A model generated the notes under the pieces. The model worked only from the letters and a program-made list of their open reading frames with translations, was not told the DNA's origin and did not search any database. From a virus, in the IMG/VR virus record IMGVR_UViG_3300046535_000830, positions 1-59,613 of that record: a stretch of DNA of 59,613 nt; one strand, written 5' to 3'. How positions within the stretch are numbered: position 1 is the first letter of the stretch; each line of letters begins with the position of its first letter. Both the position numbers and the translations under genes were made by a program. Positions 42,857-50,349 of this stretch are shown piece after piece.

Positions 42857-44837
42857 GCTCGGCCGCCACATACTCGCCCTTGGCTCGCCGCACGATGGTG
42901 CGGTTGCGGATCTCGTCGGACAGCCAGCTGTGCACGGCCTGCCGCCCCACCTCAATGCCCGCGTCCTGAAGCTTGCGCAGCAGCTCGGCCGGGCTGATCC
43001 CGTCGGATCCGGCGCCCCGCACGAACCCGAGCATCCGCTCGCGACCGACGTGCACGTCGGTGGTCTCCAGGTCGGCGAGGCCGGAGCGCAGGTCGGCGAA
43101 CATCTCGTCCACCGCCCTGTCGTCGAGCTTGCGCGGGATCGGCGTGCCGTCCATCGTGCGATAGGCCGGCTTGGCGTTCTCGGGCGGCGGCGGGATGGTC
43201 GGCAGCGCGGTCGCTGCCGGGGCTGTGCTCACCGCGACGGCAGCGGTCTCGTCCTTGGCCGCGTCCGGGTCGTAGCCGCGCGCGCGCTGAAGGTCGGGCG
43301 ACAGGAGGTGTCCGGAGCGCTGAAGGCTCCACCGGTCGGCGTAGATCTTGCCGAGCTTCGCCTCCAGGTCCTCCTCCAGCCCCGGACGGCGCGCCGAGCA
43401 CACCTCGGCGATCGTCGGCACGTCCTCGGCCTCCAGTCGGTACACCTTGCCCTTGCTCAGCTCGTCCTTCGCGTGCTGCACGACCATCGAGCCGGGGTGC
43501 TTGAGGCTGGCGATCGCCTTGCCCATCCCCGCATTGTCGAGCGCCTGGGTGCCGTCGGCCGAGGATCCGGCGCCGAGCGCGATCCGCAGCATCGACTGCG
43601 CCTTCAGGTCGCTGGAGCCGGTGAGCGTGACCGTGGCGCGCAGGTAGGCGAGGATCGCGTCCACGGCCTCGGAGCGGCCCCGGTTGATCAGGTCGAACAG
43701 TAGGTCGGTACGCCCCCTGGCGCCGCGTGCGCGCAGGCCGGTGAGGTTCGCGCCCTCGTCGGCGATGACGAAGATGGCGGGCTGCCGCGCGGACGGGGTG
43801 ACCTTCTCGCCGACGCCGTTCGAGGAACGGTGGTCGATCGCGGTGACGGCGGCGTCGAGCATGAGTGCGGCCTCGTCGGGGGTGGTGGCGACCCAGTCGA
43901 GCACGGGCCTGCCGATGCCCTTCTCGAGCCAGGGCTGAATCCACGGCCGGGCGACCCGGCCGCCCTTCAAGTCGATGACCCAGATGATGACGTCCACGCA
44001 CCGGGCGAGCATCGCGATCAGGACGGCGATCAGGTTCGACTTGCCGGACCCGCGCGGCGCGAAAATCATCGTGAGGACTTCGCGCAGCAGCAGCTCGATC
44101 TCGTCGCCGAACTCGTCGAGCCCGATCGTGAACGGCTCGTTCACCGAACACGGGGTCAGGTCGAGCGGCATCGGCAGCGCCTCGGCGAGCACGTCCCGGG
44201 TATGGATGTCCATGTGGAACGCGCGGCCGGTCGCTCCTGGCCGGAACCGCACGGAGCCGCGCGGCAGGTCGCGGGCGACCTCGATCTTCTCGGCGAGCAT
44301 GGTGACGCTGCTGAAAGTGGCGCGCCCGTGCGCGGGGAGCCGGAATTCGAAGGTGTCCCCGGCCCGGAACTCGCCCTCGGCCACGAGTTCGATATCGCGC
44401 ACCCCGAGGGTTGCGAAGATCGCGCCCCATTCACCGCGCTCGGCCTTGCGCCGCAGCGACGCGAGCAGCTCGTCGGTCTTGCGCTTGTCGCGCCGGTCGA
44501 CGAACGCCGCGACCGGGTAGAGCGCCGCCAGCGCGAGCGTGCCCGCGGCGAACGCGGTCAGGCCGCGGGCGGTGAACGGGCCGAAGTGCTCGGCGTAGAG
44601 GATCCACGCGAGAGACACGACGGTCGCTGCGGTCAGGTAGACCTGCAGCCAGAAGTGGTGGTCGCGGATCCAGGTCGCGCCAGTGGCGGCGACCGCGGCA
44701 GTGACGGCAACCGCGTCCACGTCGCCGTTCTGGTGGGCGAGGCTCGCTAGGGCCTCAACCGTGTAGAGGCTGGCGGCGGCCAGCAGCGGGTTCGAGAGGT
44801 CGTGGTGACGCCACTCGGCGTCCCAGCTGCTGGCCAT
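42849..44837 (-). CDS. FtsK/SpoIIIE/TraB-type DNA translocase
   Basis: 662 aa. Two N-terminal membrane helices (about 65-81 and 90-112) precede a RecA-like motor: Walker A APRGSGKSN (260-268) and Walker B IFVIADE (355-361). The last about 65 residues (GISPAELLRKLQDAGIEVGR, QAVHSWLSDEI) form a winged helix like FtsK-gamma or TraB DNA-recognition domains. In mycelial actinomycetes this architecture moves double-stranded plasmid DNA between cells. Here it lies in a phage genome beside Spd-like and KorSA-like genes, so conjugation-type transfer is the leading idea; chromosome or phage DNA pumping within the host is the alternative. Confidence 0.75.
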   Translation of the reverse strand: MASSWDAEWRHHDLSNPLLAAASLYTVEALASLAHQNGDVDAVAVTAAVAATGATWIRDHHFWLQVYLTAATVVSLAWILYAEHFGPFTARGLTAFAAGTLALAALYPVAAFVDRRDKRKTDELLASLRRKAERGEWGAIFATLGVRDIELVAEGEFRAGDTFEFRLPAHGRATFSSVTMLAEKIEVARDLPRGSVRFRPGATGRAFHMDIHTRDVLAEALPMPLDLTPCSVNEPFTIGLDEFGDEIELLLREVLTMIFAPRGSGKSNLIAVLIAMLARCVDVIIWVIDLKGGRVARPWIQPWLEKGIGRPVLDWVATTPDEAALMLDAAVTAIDHRSSNGVGEKVTPSARQPAIFVIADEGANLTGLRARGARGRTDLLFDLINRGRSEAVDAILAYLRATVTLTGSSDLKAQSMLRIALGAGSSADGTQALDNAGMGKAIASLKHPGSMVVQHAKDELSKGKVYRLEAEDVPTIAEVCSARRPGLEEDLEAKLGKIYADRWSLQRSGHLLSPDLQRARGYDPDAAKDETAAVAVSTAPAATALPTIPPPPENAKPAYRTMDGTPIPRKLDDRAVDEMFADLRSGLADLETTDVHVGRERMLGFVRGAGSDGISPAELLRKLQDAGIEVGRQAVHSWLSDEIRNRTIVRRAKGEYVAAEHA

Positions 44838-44865
44838 CGTCGATCCTTCCTTGGAGGCGTGGGGG

Positions 44866-45270
44866 TTAGCGCAGCCAGTAGAGGGCTGCGGTATTGATCA
44901 GGATGTGCACAGTGTTGTCGGCTGCGATCATCAGGCCGACCGCCAGCCACATCGGAGTCTCGGGCGGGTAGCCAGTCGTCCTGCATGCCGACCAAGGCGG
45001 GTTGAATCCGCGCGGCGAGGCCAAGTTCTTCACCCATACGAGGTGCCGGGCGAGCCGGTACCGGTCGATCACGATGTGCGTCCCGGCGATCAGGAGCAGG
45101 GCGAGCGGGCTGTGGGTGAGGATCAGGAACGGCAGTCCGTAGGCGAGGCCGTGCAGGACCGCGGGCAGGTGCCGCTTCGTCTTCTCCGTCGCCATCCAGT
45201 GCGACTGGAGGACGTAATCCCCGACGAAGTGCAGGATCACCCCGACGAGCAGCACGGTCGCGGTGTCCAC
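44866..45270 (-). CDS. DUF3307-like membrane protein
   Basis: 134 aa with an ATG start. It is hydrophobic, with about four membrane segments. Near the N-terminus HFVGDYVLQSHWMATEKTK and later AGTHIVIDRYRLARHLVWVK are hallmarks of DUF3307 proteins. Function is unknown. In this operon it stands between the lipoprotein and the translocase and may be part of the same envelope apparatus. Confidence 0.6.
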   Translation of the reverse strand: MDTATVLLVGVILHFVGDYVLQSHWMATEKTKRHLPAVLHGLAYGLPFLILTHSPLALLLIAGTHIVIDRYRLARHLVWVKNLASPRGFNPPWSACRTTGYPPETPMWLAVGLMIAADNTVHILINTAALYWLR

Positions 45271-45271
45271 G

Positions 45272-45760
45272 TCAGCGCCTCGCGCAGTCTGCGGTCGTGA
45301 CGCTGGCGGTCTTGCCCCAGGCGTCGTTGGTGATCGCGGTGCCGCCGACGGTGGCGCCGTACAGGACGTGCAGGGCGTAGTCGCCGGGCACGCAGGGCGC
45401 GTTGGTGGTGTATGCGGGCTGGCCCTGCTGGTAGGTGACGCCCGCGGCTTCGACGTCGTTCGCGGGGCTGGCTCCGGGCGGTATGTAGGTGAGGGTGAGG
45501 GACACGAACACGTCGCTGACGGTGCCGTTGCAGTGGAGGGACACGGTGGCGTCGACCTTGTGGCCGGTGGCGTAGATCCCGGCCTGGTTGGGGCCGAAGT
45601 CGACGGTGCAGGACGGGGCGGCGGTCGCGCCCGGGCTGCTGACGGCCGCGTTGCTGACGGCCGCGCTATGGCTCGTGCTGGCGGGCGCGGGCTTGCAGGC
45701 GGCGAGCGTGGTGGAGATGGCGGCGGCGCCTATGGCGGCGGCGAGGATTCGGCGGTTCAT
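45272..45760 (-). CDS. Lipoprotein
   Basis: 162 aa. The N-terminus MNRRILAAAIGAAAISTTLA then AC forms a signal peptide and lipobox (LAAC, Cys near 22). A Ser/Ala/Thr linker follows, then a beta domain with four cysteines likely to form disulfides (PSCTVDFG, SLHCNGTV, NAPCVPGD, TADCARR). It would be tethered to the outer face of the membrane. The ligand is unknown. It could act in mating-pair contact or exclusion. Confidence 0.6.
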   Translation of the reverse strand: MNRRILAAAIGAAAISTTLAACKPAPASTSHSAAVSNAAVSSPGATAAPSCTVDFGPNQAGIYATGHKVDATVSLHCNGTVSDVFVSLTLTYIPPGASPANDVEAAGVTYQQGQPAYTTNAPCVPGDYALHVLYGATVGGTAITNDAWGKTASVTTADCARR

Positions 45761-45793
45761 GATTGGCCCCCTGATGGTGGTGTGGTGTACGGG

Positions 45794-47239
45794 TCAGCGG
45801 TTGCGCTCGACGTCCCAGTCCTCTTCGCGCACGCGCGGGTTCTCCAGGCGTGCGAGGTCCGCCTCGTGCGCGGCACGGAACAGGCCGCTGGTCTGGGTGC
45901 CGTAGTCGGCGAGGGTGAGGGCATGCGCACCCATCTGCTGCAGGTGCTCGACGACCGAGGAGTCCACGGGGTGCTCGCCGCCCAGCCGCTCGGAGACGGC
46001 GACGAGTCCGCCACCGAGTTCGGAGAACAGGCCGTCGAGCCCGGCGAGGAAGCCGCCGATCTCCAGGGCGTTCTCGGGCTCGAATCCGGTGATGTGCTGC
46101 TGTATGGCATCGACGACGGCGGTGAGACCGAGCGTCGGGGTGCTGGCGTCCATGATGTCCTTCGGGGTCAGGCCGGGAGGGGTGAGGGCGCGACCGGGCG
46201 CTGTCGCCGGTCGCCGGATGGCGGGCTTCTTCTTGGCGGGGGCTCCGGCTGCCTTCCGCGTCTCTGCGGTGGCGCTGGCCGGTTCGGGCTTCGGCTTGAG
46301 CGCGGCGCGCTCGCTGGCGGGCGGTCGCAGCCGCAGGTACGGCGCGGCGGCCTTGGCGCCCCCGGTGACGAAGCGGCGCGCGAGCACCGCCTGACGCGTC
46401 CCCTTGCGCGCCGTCCGGCGCTGGCGCCCGGTGCCCGCGGCGGGTCGCGGGGTCGGCCGGTTCGTCGCAGAGGTCGGACGTGTGGGCCGGGTAGCGCGGG
46501 CGTCGCCTGTCGCAGCGCGGCGCAGTCGGGCGCGAGTCGGGCGCGTACTGGCGGCCGGTCGTGTCGCGCCCTTGGAGCCGCGCGGGGTCGTGGTCGCCGG
46601 TGCGCGTCGGGTCGTCGCGGAGGGCTTGGCGCCAGCGGCACGGGGGGCGGTCGCGGCGGGTCGCGCAGTGGCCGCGCGAGCCTTCCTGCGACGGGTCGCG
46701 GTCGCAGCGCCACCACGTCGCGTCGCGCCACCGGTCGCACCCGGACGGCCCGTGGTCGCACGGCGCGGCGTCGCAGCGCGACCGCGTCGCACACCCGCCG
46801 TGCGACGTGTCGGGGTCGCAGTCGCACCCTTGCCGCGCGTCGCAGGCGTGCGACCACGGGCCGTCGCAGCCGCGCCGGTGCGACGGGTCGCAGACGTCTT
46901 GTGTCGCAGTCCGGCGCCCGTCGCACGGCGCGACCCGGGCTCGCGTATCGGGCGGCGTCGCAGGAGGGGCTTCGGTCGCGACCCGGTCTGCTTGCTCGAC
47001 TTGCCGCTGCGCTTCAGTGCGACCGCGCCGCCTGCGACTGTAGCCACGGCAGCGAGGCCTATCCCGAGTCCGGTCGGGCCGAACGCGTGGAACGCCGCGG
47101 CACCCGCAGACAGGCCGCTCGCTGCAGCGCCGTGCGCGGTGACGTGCCTGACCGTGCGGTGCCTGCGCCCGGGGCCCGCCTGGGGCTTCGGGACGTCGGG
47201 CTTCGGCTCGGTCGGAGCCTCAGGGGTCTCGGTGCTCAT
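45794..47239 (-). CDS. Membrane-associated protein with long basic repeat region
   Basis: 481 aa. The N-terminal region has a hydrophobic double segment (about 36-75: AAASGLSAGAAAFHAFGPTG, LGIGLAAVATVAGGAVAL). Residues about 80-330 are a low-complexity Arg/Ala/Thr/Gly chain, strongly basic and probably DNA-binding. The C-terminal about 130 residues (LTPKDIMDASTPTLGLTAVV...) are acidic and helical. Codons in the basic part contain the DNA hexamer TGCGAC far more often than expected. It may tether DNA to the membrane for the translocase. No known family. Confidence 0.5.
   Translation of the reverse strand: MSTETPEAPTEPKPDVPKPQAGPGRRHRTVRHVTAHGAAASGLSAGAAAFHAFGPTGLGIGLAAVATVAGGAVALKRSGKSSKQTGSRPKPLLRRRPIREPGSRRATGAGLRHKTSATRRTGAAATARGRTPATRGKGATATPTRRTAGVRRGRAATPRRATTGRPGATGGATRRGGAATATRRRKARAATARPAATAPRAAGAKPSATTRRAPATTTPRGSKGATRPAASTRPTRARLRRAATGDARATRPTRPTSATNRPTPRPAAGTGRQRRTARKGTRQAVLARRFVTGGAKAAAPYLRLRPPASERAALKPKPEPASATAETRKAAGAPAKKKPAIRRPATAPGRALTPPGLTPKDIMDASTPTLGLTAVVDAIQQHITGFEPENALEIGGFLAGLDGLFSELGGGLVAVSERLGGEHPVDSSVVEHLQQMGAHALTLADYGTQTSGLFRAAHEADLARLENPRVREEDWDVERNR
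46464..47038. repeat. Cluster of TGCGAC/GTCGCA hexamers, part 1
   Basis: On the plus strand I count 15 GTCGCA (first at 46464, last at 46957) and about 7 TGCGAC (first at 46687, last at 47033). Twelve of the 15 share one frame, and on the coding strand the motif puts a rare wobble-position T before GCG-AC. That suggests selection on DNA as well as on protein. Possibly recognition sites for the translocase. Confidence 0.5.
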
Positions 47240-47388
47240 GTCGTCGTCGTCCTTGTCGTCGCCTCGGCCGATGTCGTCGTCGTGTCATGTCGCCTGCTGT
47301 CGGCGCTGGTCGGGGGCGTGTCGTTGTCGTGTCGTCGAGGCGACATGGGCGACGACACGACAACGGCGACATCGGGGCGCGGGTTCAT
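47236..47388 (-). CDS. Possible 50-aa coupling ORF
   Basis: The ATG at 47388-47386 overlaps the stop of the Spd-like gene by one base, and the TGA at 47238-47236 overlaps the ATG of the next gene as ATGA, so both junctions look translationally coupled. The product is Thr/Asp/Arg/Ser-rich (DVAVVVSSPMSPRRHDNDTP) with no fold signature. It may exist for its DNA or RNA structure, since a 15-bp inverted repeat lies inside. Confidence 0.35.
   Translation of the reverse strand: MNPRPDVAVVVSSPMSPRRHDNDTPPTSADSRRHDTTTTSAEATTRTTTT
47323..47364. repeat. Perfect 15-bp inverted repeat in a GTCGTC-rich tract
   Basis: GTTGTCGTGTCGTCG at 47323-47337 is repeated inverted at 47350-47364 with a 12-base loop. 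Around it (47230-47375) the trinucleotide units GTC and GAC recur. It is either a strong RNA hairpin or a cis-acting DNA site of the transfer module. Confidence 0.55.
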
Positions 47389-48131
47389 CAGGGGGTCGCC
47401 GCCGCGGGCGCGGGGAGCTTGAGCTTGCCTGCTTCGAGGTCGGCCTTGACGCGGGAGAGGTGGCGGCAGCCGGTGGCCTTGTGGGCGCCGAGGGCGTCGG
47501 CGACCATCTGCCCGGTGACGTTGTCGACGCCGTGCTGGGCCATGAGGTCGAGCACGACGGGGTTGATCGTGGGTCGCGCGGGCTGCTTGGTCGCGGCGGT
47601 CGCGGGCTTGGGTGCGACGGGCTTCGGCTTGGGCGCTGCGACGCTCGCGGTCACCGCCGAGGCGGCAGGGTGCGACACGGGTGCGACTGCGACGGGTGCG
47701 ACGGTTCGGGTCGCAGGCGCGGGCGCGACCCGGGCCGGTGCGACCGGCGTCGCAGGGGTCGCAGTCGCAGGCGCGTCGTCGTGCGCGAGGAGAGTGCACA
47801 CGAGCAGTGCGACCGCGGGCCACACGCCGATCGCGACCGCCAGCGCGCGGCCGACGGGCGTCGCAGTCCACGAGTCGATGACGTTCGCGGCGAGCGACGC
47901 CGAGAGGCCGAGGAGGAACGCCAGCCACGTGAAGCCGCCGCCCTGGCCGTTGCGGATCTTCCGGAACGCGGCGACCGTGAGCAGGTCGACCGAGAGCGGG
48001 TAGAGCCACGACTTCCAGCCTGCCTGGCCGTGCGCGGCGACGACGTCGTGGATGTGGGAGAAGCTGAGAGATCCGACCATCAGGAACTGGAACAGGATCC
48101 CGTCCGCGACGGTGTGTAGGTGCTTCTTCAT
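47388..48131 (-). CDS. DUF2637/Spd-like membrane and DNA-binding protein
   Basis: 247 aa, ATG at 48131 with AAAGGAGG upstream on that strand. The N-terminal about 115 residues have three to four membrane segments with FLMVGSLSFSHIHDVVAAHG, WLYPLSVDLLTVAAFRKIRN and a third helix, the DUF2637 pattern seen in Streptomyces plasmid-spread (Spd) type proteins. An Ala/Pro/Val linker rich in TGCGAC codons follows, then a C-terminal HTH-like part (NVTGQMVADALGAHKATGCR). It would act with the translocase in intramycelial spread. Confidence 0.6.
   Translation of the reverse strand: MKKHLHTVADGILFQFLMVGSLSFSHIHDVVAAHGQAGWKSWLYPLSVDLLTVAAFRKIRNGQGGGFTWLAFLLGLSASLAANVIDSWTATPVGRALAVAIGVWPAVALLVCTLLAHDDAPATATPATPVAPARVAPAPATRTVAPVAVAPVSHPAASAVTASVAAPKPKPVAPKPATAATKQPARPTINPVVLDLMAQHGVDNVTGQMVADALGAHKATGCRHLSRVKADLEAGKLKLPAPAAATP
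47613..47865. repeat. Cluster of TGCGAC/GTCGCA hexamers, part 2
   Basis: Thirteen copies in about 250 bp: TGCGAC at 47613, 47637, 47671, 47682, 47688, 47697, 47739 and 47808, and GTCGCA at 47710, 47749, 47758, 47764 and 47860. Both orientations occur. They lie in the linker-coding part of the Spd-like gene. The same hexamer forms the cluster in the next gene. Confidence 0.5.
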
Positions 48132-48241
48132 GGTCGGGTCCTCCTTTCGGTGTCGGTGGCCGGTGGTGGGTGTCCGGTTGTCCGCGGCGAGCCGGCGTCC
48201 CGTAGGTCGTCGGCAGGCGTGGGCCGCCGGGGTGTAGTTGT

Positions 48242-48430
48242 CTACTGGCCGTTGCGGATGCGCCGGGCCTCGCGGCTCAGCTGTGCGGCGGTTTCGTTGC
48301 GCTCGTGGGCGGTGATGAAGTCGCCGTCGCCGGTCGCGGTCTCGGCGTCGCGGGCTGCGATCTGGGCGCGCTTCGCGATGTTCTCGGCTTGGATCTGCCG
48401 GTAGAGCCTTTCGCCGGGGCTCACGGACAT
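48242..48430 (-). CDS. Small helical hypothetical protein
   Basis: 62 aa, ATG at 48430 with AAGGAGAAC upstream on that strand. It is fully helical and charged (PGERLYRQIQAENIAKRAQI, NETAAQLSREARRIRNG). No family is recognised. It belongs to the leftward operon. Confidence 0.5.
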   Translation of the reverse strand: MSVSPGERLYRQIQAENIAKRAQIAARDAETATGDGDFITAHERNETAAQLSREARRIRNGQ

Positions 48431-48446
48431 GGTGTTCTCCTTCGGA

Positions 48447-48653
48447 CTAGGGCTGATCGGTGATCGGCTGGTACACGGTGGGGATGCGACGCCCCAGGTC
48501 GTCCTCGTCGAGGAGCATGAACGCGCCGTCGCGTCCGTCCTGGTGCGGGTGGCGCAGGTGCTCAGGCGTGATGTCGTAGGCCTCGCGGGCGTGCTCGGCC
48601 GGGACGATGATGCTGCCGTCGACGGCCGTGACCCGGTAGTTCATCGCCGTCAC
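48447..48653 (-). CDS. Small hypothetical protein
   Basis: 68 aa with a GTG start at 48653 that overlaps the preceding stop as GTGA. It begins NYRVTAVDGSIIVPAEHARE and ends with an acidic tail. No motif is seen. It is the second gene of the leftward operon, likely co-regulated by the GntR-type repressor. Confidence 0.5.
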   Translation of the reverse strand: MTAMNYRVTAVDGSIIVPAEHAREAYDITPEHLRHPHQDGRDGAFMLLDEDDLGRRIPTVYQPITDQP

Positions 48654-48958
48654 GTCCTAAACGCGATCCACGTGCGGCCGTACCGCACGTCGCGCGCGAT
48701 CTCGCCGCAAGCGCCGGTCGAGCTGGCCGCCTCCTGCGCCTGCTCGACCTCGACGATGCGGTAGCGGTACAGGCGCGAGTCGCTGCGCGCGCTGGCCTCG
48801 GCGGCCGCGCGGTCGTCGTCGGTTGCGCCCCACACGAGCAGGCGCGCACTGTCGCGGCTCGATGCCGTCCCGGTGGCGGGCCCGACGCGGATGCTGCGCA
48901 GGCGCTGATGGGGGTCATAGGGCTCATAAGCCTTGGCCCAGACGGCGGCACTCATCAT
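48650..48958 (-). CDS. Hypothetical protein, first gene of the leftward operon
   Basis: 102 aa; ATG codons at 48958 and 48955 are both possible. The body is alpha/beta (ARLLVWGATDDDRAAAEASA, SRLYRYRIVEVEQAQEAASS). No family is recognised. Its start lies only 15 bp from the operator repeats, so the regulator probably controls it directly. Confidence 0.5.
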   Translation of the reverse strand: MMSAAVWAKAYEPYDPHQRLRSIRVGPATGTASSRDSARLLVWGATDDDRAAAEASARSDSRLYRYRIVEVEQAQEAASSTGACGEIARDVRYGRTWIAFRT

Positions 48959-48972
48959 TCCCGCTTCCTCGA

Positions 48973-49015
48973 CGTGTACTAGTAGACGGTTGTACCGTAC
49001 GTCTACTAGTACACG
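48973..49015. promoter_or_regulatory. Operator: 16-bp inverted repeat with TACTAGTA cores
   Basis: CGTGTACTAGTAGACG at 48973-48988 is repeated inverted at 49000-49015. Each arm contains the palindrome TACTAGTA. A further degenerate copy, GTGCTAGTACATG, is at 49034-49046. CTAG is normally very rare in GC-rich actinobacteria. The site lies between the divergent GntR gene and the leftward operon and is the likely binding site of that regulator. Confidence 0.75.
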
Positions 49016-49070
49016 ATTGCAAGTGTATGCTGAGTGCTAGTACATGATCACGATCCGCAGGAGGTACGCG

Positions 49071-49787
49071 ATGCCGCGAGTAGTCAAAGGGCCGCCGCCG
49101 TACGTGCAGATCCAGGACCACTACCGCACTGCGATCCTGGACGGCGCCATCAAGGAGGGCGAACGCCTGCCCGCCATCGCCGCGCTCGCCGAGGAGTGGG
49201 GGGTCGCCCCGGCCACCGCCGCCAAGGCCGTCTCCGGACTCCAGGTCGAGGGCTACGTCTACACCTCGACGCAGGGTACGTTCGCGACCCTCGGCAAGGG
49301 CGCGCAGTCGGCGCACGACCGCATCGACGCCGTGCACCGCGGCCGGAGCGAGCGCCCTGCGGAACGGATCGAGATCGTCGACGCCGGGATCGTGGACGCG
49401 CCCCTGTACGTCGCCGAGTTGCTCGGCGTCGATCCGGACGGCGCCCGCGTCGCCCGCCGCGAGTCGGTCGCGTTCCGCGGGCCGCAGCCGCAGCGCCTGA
49501 CCGTCCAGTGGTGGTCCGCGATCCTGGTGCCCGAACTCACGGTCGCGGAGATCGCCGACCCTCTCGTGCGCATCGCCGAGGTGGCCGGCCGTCAGCCGAC
49601 CCACGGCCGCGACTTCTTCGAGGGCCGGGAGGCGGACGTGCGGGAGGCTCGCGCGCTGGGTGTGAAGGCGGGGGACGCGGTGCTCGCCTCGACGTACGTG
49701 TGGCAGGACGATGAGGGTGTGATCGAGTACGGCGAGGTGGTGCTGCCGCGAAAGCGTGTCGTCAGCACCTCGTACACGATCGGCTGA
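49071..49787 (+). CDS. GntR/UTRA (HutC-type, KorSA-like) transcriptional repressor
   Basis: 238 aa from an ATG at 49071, chosen because CAGGAGGT lies directly upstream; an ATG at 49044 lies inside the operator. Residues about 8-75 are a GntR winged helix (YRTAILDGAIKEGERLPAIA, LAEEWGVAPATAAKAVSGLQ). The rest is a UTRA-type effector domain (PLYVAELLGVDPDGARVARR, IEYGEVVLPRKRVVSTSYTI). KorSA and TraR regulators of Streptomyces plasmids and integrative elements belong here and repress transfer genes. It is divergent from the translocase operon. Confidence 0.75.
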   Translation: MPRVVKGPPPYVQIQDHYRTAILDGAIKEGERLPAIAALAEEWGVAPATAAKAVSGLQVEGYVYTSTQGTFATLGKGAQSAHDRIDAVHRGRSERPAERIEIVDAGIVDAPLYVAELLGVDPDGARVARRESVAFRGPQPQRLTVQWWSAILVPELTVAEIADPLVRIAEVAGRQPTHGRDFFEGREADVREARALGVKAGDAVLASTYVWQDDEGVIEYGEVVLPRKRVVSTSYTIG

Positions 49788-49830
49788 CGCGTGGCCCGCA
49801 GTCCTCGGTGTCGCACGGTAGCCTCGGTTC

Positions 49831-49883
49831 CGGTCAGTCTTCGGCCCGGTCGTCCATCCAGGGCGGCCGGGCTGACCGCTTTT
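49831..49883. terminator. Terminator after the GntR gene
   Basis: CGGTCAG (49831-49837) pairs with CTGACCG (49872-49878), an inner CCCGG/CCGGG pair extends the stem, and CTTTT follows. It ends the GntR transcript and touches the end of the convergent HTH gene. Confidence 0.65.
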
Positions 49884-50071
49884 CAGGCGCTTGGCAGACG
49901 ACCGCTCGCGACACCCCAGGCGCGCACATCTTCGGCCCGCCATACCTTTCCCATCGCCAACTCGGCCGCAGGTGCGGGGAAGCCGGGTTTGGCGATGAGT
50001 TGCTGGACGCGCTGCCGGCTGACGCCGAAGAGTTTTTCGATCTCAGCGGACCCCATGAGCGAAAGAACCAT
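49883..50071 (-). CDS. Small excisionase-like HTH protein
   Basis: 62 aa from the ATG at 50071; 50077, 50092 and 50056 are other possible starts. It has MGSAEIEKLFGVSRQRVQQL, then FPAPAAELAMGKVWRAEDVR, the HTH_17/AlpA-type winged helix of excisionases and small regulators. It is one of three Xis candidates in the window. Its upstream region has two ACTAGT sites, so the GntR-type repressor may control it. Confidence 0.55.
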   Translation of the reverse strand: MVLSLMGSAEIEKLFGVSRQRVQQLIAKPGFPAPAAELAMGKVWRAEDVRAWGVASGRLPSA

Positions 50072-50095
50072 AGTCATCAGCCTACTGGGCACTTG

Positions 50096-50124
50096 ACTAG
50101 TTGGCCAGATGAGTAGAGACTAGT
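50096..50124. promoter_or_regulatory. Two ACTAGT sites 23 bp apart
   Basis: ACTAGT at 50096-50101 and 50119-50124, on one face of the helix, between a leftward HTH gene and a rightward small gene. They share the CTAGT core with the operator at 48973-49015 and may bind the same regulator. Confidence 0.5.
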
Positions 50125-50157
50125 CACAAGACAAGGGGTACGTCGAAGGAGAAGCCG

Positions 50158-50337
50158 ATGGCCATCAACTGGACCGACCCGAGCAAGAACAGCCCCGCAG
50201 ACCTGGACGACTACCGCAAGTTCATCGCTGACACCGACCCGACCGTAGACCACTCGGACCTGTACCGGCCGACGAGTAAGACGCCCGTGCACCCCGCCTC
50301 CAAGCCCGCAAGGGCCCAGAGCGTCGCGACAGGTTGA
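50158..50337 (+). CDS. Small hypothetical protein
   Basis: 59 aa from an ATG at 50158 with AAGGAG at 50147-50152, ending at the TGA at 50335. It begins AINWTDPSKNSPADLDDYRK and ends in a Pro/Lys/Ala tail. A good RBS, an upstream operator pair and a terminator just after it support a real gene. Function unknown. Confidence 0.5.
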   Translation: MAINWTDPSKNSPADLDDYRKFIADTDPTVDHSDLYRPTSKTPVHPASKPARAQSVATG

Positions 50338-50349
50338 GGATCGAGCAGG

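Noticed and set aside
45263-47422. A 719-codon plus-strand frame through the leftward operon
   Set aside because: It is opposite a lipoprotein with clear lipobox and a membrane protein, and its composition is low-complexity. The minus-strand genes explain the region.
48973-49046. Attachment site (attP) for the integrase
   Set aside because: The repeats are operator-like, lie beside a GntR gene and 2 kb from the integrase, and no tRNA 3' end was recognised there.
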